The position numbers and the translations under genes were made by a program. The notes under the pieces were generated by a model. The model worked only from the letters and a program-made list of their open reading frames with translations. It did no database searches and was not told the origin of the DNA. This document shows, one piece after another, positions 11,001 to 23,000 of a stretch of 64,000 nt of DNA; the stretch's first letter is position 1; every line of letters starts with the position of its first letter. Origin of the DNA: Globodera rostochiensis (Eukaryota; Nematoda; Chromadorea; Rhabditida; Heteroderidae); assembly GCA_018350325.1 (NCBI GenBank), contig JAEVLN010000046.1, positions 124,001 to 188,000 of the forward strand, in the 5' to 3' direction.

Positions 11001-14000
11001 CATTCCACCAATTGTTCCACAATTTCGTCGCCAATCTGTGAGCGCAAAATTTTGCAATTCACAAAAATTAAATAAATAAATATATTAATATTATTTTAAT
11101 GAAAAAATCGCAAAAACAAAAAAAAAAATTATTTTTCGTTTACATGCGAAAGGCGTTCAGCCGCCGAAGCTTCTGTGCTTCGAATGCGAAGTCCACGCAA
11201 ATTGATCAGATCAGACAGCCGGTCAATTTCGATCAGTTTCTGTAAAATAAACAAAAAAATTAATACAATAAAAAATTAACATAAAATTAAAAAATATATA
11301 TTACCGTATTTTCTATATGAGAACCAACCCCTCTAATAGAACCCCCCTTTGGGGGGGGGGGGGGATAAACCCTCCGAGGTTCTAATATAAAAAATGGTAT
11401 AAAATGACCACAAAAAATTTGTCTGCTTGCCCACCTGTATCAAATTTTTGCGCACCGGTTGCTGCTGATGCTGATCCGTCTCGGACACTGTCGTTGCTGT
11501 TGTTGTTGTTGTGGCCAAATGCGGCTGTTTGCGGGGCGGTGAACCGCCGCCGCCACCCGGTTCGGTGGCTCGGCCAAGCTTTGACGGTTTTTCTGCAAAA
11601 AATTTTTTGTTCAAAATTTTGTTTTGCCACCCTACCGGATGCTGATAGTGCCGCCGCCATTGAAGACGACGTTGTCGTTGTTGAGGAACAGATGGAGGAG
11701 GACGAGTTCGAGTTATTCGGGTTGGAGCAGGGCGATGTTGTTGGAGTTGTACTTTCTACCGTATTGGTTGTTGTTGTTGCTGACGTGTTCATACGGTCAG
11801 TTTGCAGTGGGCACGGCTGAACATTTCATAAAATTGATATTTAAAATTTTTTAAATAAATAACTTTTAATTAAAAGTAATTTTAAAAATAAATTTTTTCT
11901 TTCTTTTAAATGACAAAATGATTGTAAAATTATTTTGTTGGTACCAATCGAAGGCACTATAATAAAAAAATAGCCAACTTAGTCTAATTTGTAAGCTGAT
12001 TCGGCCGCGCCAAGTTTAAGATTGTTAGAAGCTTTAAGCTAAGAACTTTTTTGGCAAAAGTCGAATCGGTTCGCTTTCGTTTGATCAAAAGTTCAACAAA
12101 CTGAGAGCTTTTGTATGGTATCGATTTAATTTAATTTACTTAGCTAATGACTAAGTTATGACTGACGGCGCCAAGTTGTCCGGTTCCGGAAATTTTCGAG
12201 TTGTATAAAAAAAATTTAAAGAATGCCGTTTATTACCACAAAAATGGTGGCACATTTTAAATGTTGCCAAAATACGAAATTTAAATGGCCTAGCGCAAAT
12301 GGCATTTAAACAAAAAATTACGGCCAATATATAAAAGCATATATCATATTACATAAAGCATTTTTGTGCGTGCAAAAATGCCAATTTTTGGCAGCAAAAT
12401 TTGTGCAAAAAATTTAAAAAATTTAATTTGATAAATTAAGCTCAATAAATGCCATTTAAAATTAAAATTATGATAAATAAGCTCAATAAATGTCATTAAA
12501 ATTTAAATTATGATAAATTAAAATTTACAATTTAAATTTATTTTACATTTTGCGCTGTGTTGGCAATGCTCGACGGATTTGGTGAAACGGTCGGTGAACA
12601 AGTTGACGATTTTCGATGTCTCAGCTTAAAATTACAAATTTTTGAAAAATCATTTTAAACAAAAACAACAAAATTGTCGATTTTGTTCCCCCATTTTTTT
12701 ACACAAAAAATATTAATAATATATATATATAATTCATTCTTTGTCCGGTAAAAATGTGCCCCCCCCCCAATCCGTTACGACGACGAGAAAATGTTATATT
12801 TGAACGAGATTGTGTTTCTCGATAAAAAATGGAGAAGCTGCCGGCCGAGCAACCGCTTTATTGAGCATTTCGCTTTAATCAATCAATTTTGATCAAAATA
12901 TATATACTGATCGGGAGGCAAAAATGATTCAAAACACTTGATCAAGACTCTCGACAGGGGGGAATTTTGTCTGAACCAATCACCCAATGATCGTAACTTG
13001 CTCTGACCACCAACTGAATCTGATCAGATCAGATATGTCCAATGGTAACCCTTGAAATTTTGATTTAAATATATTTTGTTCAGTAGGCTTTCTTTAATCT
13101 GGATCATTAGGGATGCAACCGGATGCCAAAAAAGGTCCGGAATCCGGCATGCCGGACTCGAAAATGTCCGAAATCCGGCATCAAGCTGCATCCCTGATCT
13201 GGATATGTTTTGGGTTTACAATTTTTGTCAGTAAATTAAACTTTTTTGGAGTAAATCGTGATCCGGCTTTTTTCATCTGAATGTGTTCTGCTGAGGTTTG
13301 TAAACAAATTTAAATTAATTAATATAAATTTGTGTAGCTTTTCAAAAGGAGACCCTACACTAAAAGAAAGTGTGTGCAAAAAAAAAGAATTTGAATAAAA
13401 TTTAAAATTTTAAAAATGGAAGAAAAGACAACTCAAGACAAGAAAAAATGAGAAGAACCGTCCGTCGTGCCCCCCCCCCCCCCGCTGCTGCACTGAAAAA
13501 TTAGGAGGGCGCTTGTGGGGGGATGAAAATCGCCACCCCCCCCCCCCCCCGGCGTCCGAAAATGGGGTCACCCGACGTCCTCCCGTCGTCGTCAGCCGGA
13601 ATTAGATTCGATGGGGGGGGGCGCCATTTTTGGGAGGAAAGACGCGGAACTGTCCGAATGGACGACGACGGACATCCCCTCCGGGGCATTGGCTAGCTGG
13701 CTGACCGGGGGGGGGGGAACGGGATTTCCCCTGCTGCTGGAGTGAAAATTTCAGGAGAATTAAAAACCAAAAAAAAAAAACAGAAATTGGTTTTAATCAA
13801 TTTTATAAAATTACAGCAAAAATTCGGCTAATGGGAACGTATCGATGTTGATATGCCTCGCGGGCATTTGGCGGGAAACCCCCGGAATTTCCACTAAGAA
13901 ATTTTTGGGGAAAAAAGCTCAAAACAAAAGTGAATTTGAAACGCTAGCGCTTAGGAATGAAATTAGAAATTGTTTTTGAGGGGAACGGGATAATAACCCT

Positions 14001-17000
14001 CCCCTCCGGCGGGGTCTGGGGCTAAGCGGTAATCGATTTGCGGTAGGGTTCCTCCCCGACCCCTCGGGGGCGGGAAAGTCGGGGGGTCGGGGAGGCCGGG
14101 GTTGGCCATGTCAGGGGTCGGGGATCGGGGAGGCCGGGTTAGCCATGTCGAGGGTTGGGGAGGCCGGGTTAGCCATGTCAGGGGTCGGGGGTCGGGGAGG
14201 CCGGGTTAGCCATGTCGAGGGTTGGGGAGGCCGGGGTTGGCCATGTCAGGGGTCGGGGGTCGGGGAGGCCGGGTTAGCCATGTCGAGGGTTGGGGAGGCC
14301 GGGTTAGCCATGTCAGGGGTCGGGGGTCGGGGTTGGCCATGTCGGGAGTCGGGGAGGAACCCTAATTTGAGCAGCATTTACAAATGAAGCCAAAATTTAA
14401 ATTTTATAAATTAATTAAAAAGCCCCCCAGGCATTGATTGGTTAAATGATTTAACACAGTTCCCACTTTGTACATATTGTAAATGGCCGAGCCATTACGC
14501 CCGCCGGGCATCCGATCTTCGCGCACCGCCTCGAGCACCATGCCTAGCAAAGCATTTTAAACGATTGGAATTAAAATTTTTAATTGTTTAATTTTATTAT
14601 ACCTTGCTTTAGGCACTTTTGGAAACGGCAGAATTGGCACCTGGAATGTTCAAGCACAAGATTAAAAATGGAATATTTTTTAGTTTTAAAAATTAAATAT
14701 AATAAAACATTTTTAGCTTTAAGTGAACAAAATCAATAATTATTGGAAGTAATTTTTAAAAGAATTCAATATTTAAATAAAATCAAGCTTATTTTTAATA
14801 TGTATATAATAAAACTGATGGCATTTTTTGGCATTTTATATAATTAAAATAATGGATTAATTTAATATTATAATACAATTAAAAATATGGCATTCTCATA
14901 TAAATATAATTAAAAATAATGGCATTTTAATTTAATATAATTAAAAAGATAGGATTTATATTATAATACAATTAAAATAATGGCAATTTTTATATAAATA
15001 TGTATAATTAAAAATATTGTTTTCTTCTTTATGCACCGATTTCGTTGCTCTTTGGTCATCGGGCAGTTGCCCAGCATATTATTGGTGTTCTGCTGCTGTT
15101 GCTGTTGGTGTTGCGGTTGTTGTACTGCTCCATCTACCACAAAGTTAACGCCTGCTGATGCTGCTGCACAACACGTGTAAATGCGTTTGTTCTGCACCGT
15201 CCGCTTCAAAAACAGTCACAAGCAAAAATGCACAAATTGACCAATTTGAATTTGTCCAAAATTCTGACCTTGAAGAAGCCCTTGCAGCTGAAAAAAATGT
15301 TTTTTGTAAATACAGAAAAAAAATATTATAAAAAAATGGAAAATGTAAAAAAAAAAACGGGCGCAAATTGTCGGTAATTAAAAAAAGAATTAAAGTAGTA
15401 GGTAATCATAATGAAAATTGTCAAATCAAAGTGTCAATTAAATAGAGAAAATTGAAAAATTAAAAGGAAAAGCTCTTAAATTTAAACAAAAAAATGAATA
15501 ACAAAATAAATACAGTAACTGAATGCACACAAAAAAAACATGCCCCACCAAATATGCGCGCAATTATTATACAGATTCAAAAATGGCAACAAAATTTGGC
15601 GTTGCGTCGTTGGTGCAAGGGGCGGACAGCACGCGCGGGCGGCGTGTTCAAATAGCGTTCAAAAATAATGGTCCGGCAGCGCCGGCGGGGAAATAGAAAT
15701 AATGAATGCCCCCGCCTCCTCCCCCCGCCCCCAAATTTTGCTGGGAATGGCCTTCACGGCCGCCGCCGCCGCCGGCGGGGACGGGGACGGGGGGCAGCAC
15801 CATCCTCGCCCCGCCCAGCCAGTCCATTCTGGGTCAGTCAGTACATGACCCAAATGTCGTGCGCCCCTAAAACCTGACACACAATTGCCCGACGAGACAG
15901 AGCAGCCACAACCCCCCCCCCCCCCCCCCCGGGCGTCATCCCCTCCAATTTTATGGGGTGTGAAAAACAATTTTTGGAATTGAAAATTTTCAGAGAAATA
16001 ATTCAAATTGTGTGCCATTCATTACCATCTACATCTACCGTACGTCTGAGATTACATACCCACCCCCATACAGTAGCCTACAAAATTGCTTGTTTGCTAA
16101 TTTGTAACGAAAGTGGAAAAATAAAACAAAAAAAAACTTTTTCGGAAATTCAAACACCTACTGTACATATACCGTACCAGAAAATTGCCTAAATATTATT
16201 AAAGTGCCATCTTTTGCACAGGGTGCCATTTTTGCCTGGAAACCGGGCATTTGTTGGGTTTTGGGGGGTCCGTGCCGGGTTTTTAAAGTGAACTCTTGCA
16301 AAAGGTGCCAAAAAATTGAAAATTGAAAATGAAAAATGAAAGTTTTAAATGAAAAAATTCAAATTGTTGGCACCGGAAAACGGGCACCAAAACAAAACGG
16401 GGCATACACACACACACACAGACACAACATAAATGTACGGAAAAGATAAATAAAATCAATTCGCCCCGGGGGGGGGGGAGTATATTCGTGAGGTTTTGTC
16501 CAGTCGGTGCCAGCCCAGCCAGCCAGCCCTCAGGGCCTTTTGTTTTCGGCACGAAAAGGGCACAGAATGCAGAGAAAATGCGGGGAGTTAGAGAGCGAAA
16601 TGTGGAGAAGGCGTGCAGAGAAACAGAACGCGAAAAGAACAAGAACACATTGCATATGTGGGTCAAACACACACTAGAGTGTAAGAGGAAGAAAAAGGAA
16701 CAGAGAAACAAAAAAGAGAGAGAGAAAGACTGAAGAGAGTAAAGAGAGAGAGAGTGATAAAAGAAAGGGAGACAGAGACAGAGATAGGGAAAAGAGAGAG
16801 CAAAAAGGAGGGAGAGAGAAAGAGCGAACAAGGGAGAGAGAAAGGAAGAGAAAAAGAGAGAGAGAGGGGGGACAAGAGGGAAAGGGGAAAAGAGAGAGAG
16901 AGGAAAAAGAAGGAGAAGGAAAGAGAGAGAGAGAGAGAGGAAAAGGGAGAGAGAAAGGAAGAGAGAAAGAGAGAGGAAAAAGGAGGGAGAGAGAAAGGAA

Positions 17001-20000
17001 GAGGAGAGAGAGGCAAGGAGGAAAGGGGGAAAGAGAGAAAGAGAGAGAGAGGAAAAAGAAGGAGAAGGAAACAGAGAGAGAGAGGAAAAGGGCGGGAGAG
17101 AGAAAGAGAGAGAGAGAGAGGAAAAAGGAGGGAGAGAGAAAGAGCGAACAAGGGAGAGAGAGGCAAGGGGGAAAGGGGGAAAGAGGGAAAGAGGGAGAGA
17201 AGAAAAAGACGGAGAAGGAAACAGAGAGAGAGAGAGAGTAAAAGATGCTAGAGAAGCTCATGGGTTTAAGAGCTATTGCTTTGCCAATAATGCCAAAAGA
17301 AACAGAGGAAATATTTTTTGTCGAAAACTTATTTAAATTACAATTTTAAATAAAAAATATTTGAAAATTCCGACAGCAGAAAAACACACACATTTTTAAA
17401 AAAAAATGATTTTGGGCGTTGAGGAAAAAGTTTTTTGGGACGAATTGGGAGAAAGAAGATTAATGGGATTATGGGCGGGGGGACGGGACGGGCATCTGGC
17501 GGCCAGACGGAACACAAAACTTTGTGGATTCGATTTATTTGTGTGACCATTTTACATTTTTATTTTTTTGAATTTAGTTTAAAATGGCTAAAGTTTTTTT
17601 TATAGCGAAATTAAATTTTGGAGTGCTTTTAAAATCACTAATTAATTATTGATTTTTATGGTTTTTCATTGTTTTTTAAAATGAATTTGGAAACAAATTA
17701 ATTTTCATTTCTGATTTTAACGGTTTAAATTTAAATTTTTTTAAATATTTTCACTGCTTAAAATTGTGCCTTTTAACGGTTTAAATTTGAATTTTTTAAA
17801 AGTTTTTAGTGCTAAAATTTTGCCAAAAATAGAATTTCTTTTGCCATTTACATTTAAAATTGATTTTGCATAAATTTTTGCAAATTTTTGAACGAAACGA
17901 AAGCGAACAAATGAATGGATGGAGACGGATTGGTTATGCATGGCGTGGATTTGGAGGCTATTTTGAAAATTTTTGGTGTCCGTCCAACCGAAAACGGCAC
18001 CGCCGGCGCCGGCGGCGATTTCGGTTGGGTCGCCGTGTCAAGGCCAATTGGTTGAGGGTGCCAGTGCGCAATAAATTGGGGGGGGGGGGACACGAAGGAA
18101 AAGAGGGGGGGGGGGGAATATTGGGGGCACATTTTGAAAAGTTCCCCCCCCCCCCTATTTTTTTGTCCAAATTTTTTTTGGATTTGAATCACCGAAAAAA
18201 TTGGAACGAGGCGGCGCCCGCCGGTGGTGGGCGGCGGCTTTAATTTGATTTTTTTGTTCAAAAATTTGACAAAAAAAAATTGGGGGGGGGGGGGGGGAAT
18301 AACTTTTTTTGTTGGTGTAAAATTTTCAAAAATTAATTCAAATAAATTGGAATTGAATTTTAAATGTCTAAACATTTCTTTTGGCATTTTTTTTTCCGCG
18401 CAAAATTTGTCGCCTTTGTTTAAACATTTTGTGTCAATTTTGTAAATTGAATTTTGAAAATAATTCTAATGAAAATAGTATCATCCAAAAAAGATTTGTT
18501 TTATTATGAAAAAAAATCGGTGAAATTTGCATCAAAAAATTTGCGTTTTTTTTTTTGCTTGCAGCAAAAATTAGAGAAGCTTTTGCACACGTCATTTTTT
18601 TGTTGCCTTTTGTGCGCGGTGGTGGAAAAAGCGACGCCCCGAAAATATTTGTTCTGGTAGTGACCTTGAGGGAGTGGGGGGGGGGGGAGGGGGTTAAAGG
18701 GAAAATGTGTCCCCTCGGGGGGTGGCGAGTAAGGGCAAAATTCCCCCCCCCCCCCCGCAAAAAAATGAAAGACGTAACGGGAACGCGGCGAAGTTCAGCA
18801 GCAACGCCGCAGGGTGTGGGCGCAAGGAGCCGGGGTACGGTAATGAGAGAAAAAATTGAAAAAAATGGAAAAAAATGAAAGAAAAAAACGGGGAAAATCG
18901 CGCAACGAAAAAAGTTTAGGCAACCAAAAACCAGCAAAAAAAAAAAAATTGAAAGGGAAGGTGTACGGTAATTAAAACAAAAAAAAATGGACAAAAAGCT
19001 AAAGTACGGTAACGAGAAAATTTAGAGAAATTTTCAACATGAGGAGAGGGTACGGTAATGTAATTTTTTATAGAAAAAATTAAAAATCGCAATGAAAAAA
19101 TTAAAAATGTGAAAACAAAAGAAAAAATTGAAATAAAAAAGCAGGGAAAAACATTCACATTTAAGCCAATTGAAAAAAAGGTAAGAATTTTCACCTCCAA
19201 ATTTTCCCGGCCAACGGCCAAAAATGCGTCATTTTTAGTAGAGTTGGCCGGGATCGGGATCCCTCCGGTCGGGATCGGGCGGGATTATCCCGGTGTTTGG
19301 TATCCCGATCCCAGTCCCGGTTTTTGAAAAGTCGAAATTCCGGTCTCGGTTCAACATGCTGATCCCGATCCCGGTCAATCCCGATCCCGGTTTTTACCAA
19401 AAATCCCGATCCCGGCTTTCACGATCCCGATCAATCCCGATTCCGGTTTTTGCCAAAAATCGCGATCCCGGCCAACTCTAATTTTTAGGAGTCACAAAAA
19501 GTATGGGCGGAGAGGAGGAGCAAATTGGGGACAAAAACAGCCCTTCCGGGGATGAAAAATATTAAAAAAAATGGGGGGGGGGGAGGCGCAAAAATTTCTT
19601 TAAAATCCAAACAAGCAAAAAAAAAAAATTGCGCACCCTTCGCACGTGTAAATGCCGTAGTGCAGTCCGCTGGCCCGGTCTTGGCAAATTGCGCATGTGT
19701 CCGGATCGCCGGCGGCGGTCCAATCCGACGACTTAAAATTTTTCGCAAAAAAAAAATCATTAAAATTCGAAAAAAATGTCAAAAATAAGACCATTTTTCC
19801 ATCGTTGTTGTTCCAGTCCATGCGTGGTCCGTCCGCAAGTGTAATGGGCTTCAAATGTTTGTGTTTTTTTTAATGCAAAAAAATTGAGACTTTTATAAAA
19901 TTTATATAAACAAATTTATTTTCATATTTTTAAATAAGACAATTCAGCGTGTGGACTGATATAATTGACCCGATTTGAATTTGAATTTTCTAAATCAAAA

Positions 20001-23000
20001 ATTGAAATGAAAATTTCTAAACAAATTTATAAATTCGGACCCGGATTGCTTTTGTAATCGTGACACTATTTACAAAAAACATTCATTCAACAAAAAAAAT
20101 GTTTAAATTTTCAAAAATTTTTGCAAAAAAAAACTCTTGTAGGTAAATAATTTGAAATCAAAAATTCTCAAATTAAATAAAAAGAGTCAATGTTCGACTA
20201 CAGCAGAAATGTTTTTTAATATAAAATAGTGGAAACTTTTTTTTGTTGTTCTTTTCACTAATAGATATAATATATTTTAAAAATGTAATTTGAAAATTTT
20301 GTCATTTTTTAATATATTTTTTGATTTAAAAATTACGCCATAGTGCCGAATCCAAGCATATTTGAGCTCCAGCTCAGCTTCGTCCACGATCAGTTGCTGC
20401 TTCTTGGCTGGAGCAGTCGCTTCTGCTGCGCAATTGGACTCGCTAAAATGTGAGAAATGCCAAAATTAAAAATTTCAATTTTCAAAAAAAAATGCCGAAA
20501 ATTTTCTGCCCCCGGGGTTAAATTTTTTTGGAAAATGACCCCCAAGGCGTGTAGCATTTAAACTATTAATCCAAAAATTTCAAAAAATAAAATGTTCACA
20601 TCGCCACAGTGCTGCGTAGCCTCGGGCGTTTTTGTGCCACCTTTTCGCCAGGCGCCCGCTCACATCTTGCGAGGCGTTGTCTTTTGACGCCCCCGGCGCT
20701 GTTGTTGTTGTTGTTGTTGTTTCGATGTAGCCAAACTTTTTGTTTTGGTTGTTGTTGCACATTATTATGTTGCAGCATGTTGTTGTTGTTGTTGTTCAAA
20801 ATGGTCGTCGTCGGTGGCATGTGCGTGCCAACAAAATTCGGCATTGTCATGCAAGAAAATTGTTGTTGTTGTTGTTGCTGTTGCTGCTGGTGATGGTGTT
20901 GCTGATGCAGCCACAACAGCAGTGAGTAACGCTGCATTGTCGCGGTGGCGGCATCCAAACGCTGAACCAAAAATTTGCTTGCTTTTTTGTTATATCTTGA
21001 CACCGGCGGCAGTTCAAACCGTTTGATTTTAAGTCAAAAATTCAAAAATTCAAGTTTCGAGTCTCGAAAGTGTCTCGGGTTTTGAGTCTCGACGGGTTTT
21101 GAGAATTTCGGTCTCGGACCTCGAGTTTCGGTAAATTTGGGTCTTGAGCATCACTAGTAGACAGGTATCCCTGAAATTCTTCAGGTACCCCCTAGAAACG
21201 AGGGCCGACAATATAAAAACCAAATTTTTGGATACCCAAGTGATCAGCCCCCCGGATTCTGATCACCCCCAATTTTTTGATCAGATTTTACAACGCACCA
21301 AATGGTCCGGATGCCTCGGGAATGGACGGACCGGTGTTGGCCTCGCAATGCCGTCACCACCACCTTCACCACCATCGTCCAGCAATTGATCATGTTTGTT
21401 GTGGACGGCTGCTGCTGATGACAGTGCCGCCGTACGACGATGCTCAACAATCACTGGTGTTCGGAACACGACATTGGCATCGGCAGCCGCCGCCAGATGA
21501 TGATGATGATGTTCAGCAGACATTGGCAATTCTAAACAGTTGAAAAGGGGAAATGAATGAAATAATGAATGACCCGCGGATGGGTGTTGAACCATAACTT
21601 TCCCAGGGCAAAAACCACTGCGCCATCGTTACTGATCACCCCTTCCCCCTAGGCGCACTTAATCATTAAGCAATCAATGCATATTGTATGGACAAAAAAG
21701 AATCAAATTGATTAAAGTTAAACCCCCTTTAATTGTTTCAAAGTGATCAGATCACATTGTCCAACGACTGTGAAAAAAGTGATCCAGGCCCTTGATAAAA
21801 AAATATGAGTAAAATCAGTGTTAAACTGCTCCAAAAGTGATCGGGTCCTTTTTTGATTTTTATTAAAACTACTGCAAAAACTGCTCCAAAAATGATTAAA
21901 TCCTCAACTGCAAGAACTGCTCCAAAAATGACAAGGTCCTTCTTTGATCAAAGAATTTTATAAAAAAAATACTGTACAAAGTGATCTAAAAAGCGATCAG
22001 AAACAGTGTAACGATGACGCGTTGGTAAAGGGAACTAATTTATTGGATTGGAACAGCTCCGAAGTTCAGCATCCCCTCGAGCAAATTTTTGATTTTTCTA
22101 TGAAAATTAAGCACTAACAAAAATTTTAAAGAAATTTTTAGAAATTTTTTTTTGTATTTGCAACTCGTGCAAAAGTGAAAGTGAGTGGCTGCTGAACGAA
22201 TGGAATTGATGAGGGGGAGGGGGAGGGGGGGGGGGCAAATGGCCTTTCTCGGGTGGGGGGGGGGAGGCGAAGGCCTTGAAAAACTTTCGCCCCTTTTTTC
22301 CGGCGATTTGGCGCGCAACAACACTTTATTTTTGAGCCATTCTTCACCCTCCAACAAAACCCCTTAGGGGCGGCGGGACAGGCCCAACCAACCAAACCTT
22401 CACGGGGTTTTCATACATTTAATTTGTGCCATTTTTTCAGCCAACCAACATCTATCTACTAGTGCTGCACGAGACCCGAAATTTACCGAGACTCGAGAGT
22501 CGAGAGTCGAGAGCGAGACTCTCGTGCAGCACTACTATCTACCCCGGGGGGGGGATTTTCGGCATATTTGGGACTTACATTTTTAGCCATCACCACCTAG
22601 CCCCTAAGGGGACGGAACCAAATTTTTCTGGAATTTTTTAGCCATCACTCGAGCAAATTATTCATAGAAGACTTTGATTTTTTGGCACATTAGCTTATTG
22701 AAAAAACGACGTTTTTCAAAATTTTCAAATCTTTTAGGCAACAGAATTTTTTTTTTCTTTTGGCAAAGTCCTCACCAAATTTAGAAACATTGTTGCCATT
22801 TAAAAATTTGCCTTACAAAAGTGAAATTTTGCGATTGTATTTATTTGACCAAATTTTGTGACTAAAAATTTATTTTTAATTTTTTTTCGCAACATTTTTA
22901 TGCTTTGCAAAAAAAAAGTTTTGGCGCCGCCGCCCGCAACACTTTACGTTTTGAACGGCGTACATTAAATTTTGTGGTGCCCAAAAGGCGGCCCGGAGGC

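Noticed and set aside
16663..17261. Arg/Glu-rich and Ser/Leu/Phe-rich ORFs
   Set aside because: Products of a GA-only tract; located inside a receptor intron.
20580..20762. Alternative frame (Thr-rich) for the receptor exon ending near 20600
   Set aside because: It needs a donor at AAAAG|GTGGCA and is closed upstream by a TGA; the Q/N frame with the donor at 20600 joins in phase at both ends.
20609..21026. + strand ORFs rich in Cys, Leu and Val
   Set aside because: They are the complement of the Q/N-rich receptor exons, which have matching phases and splice sites on the minus strand.
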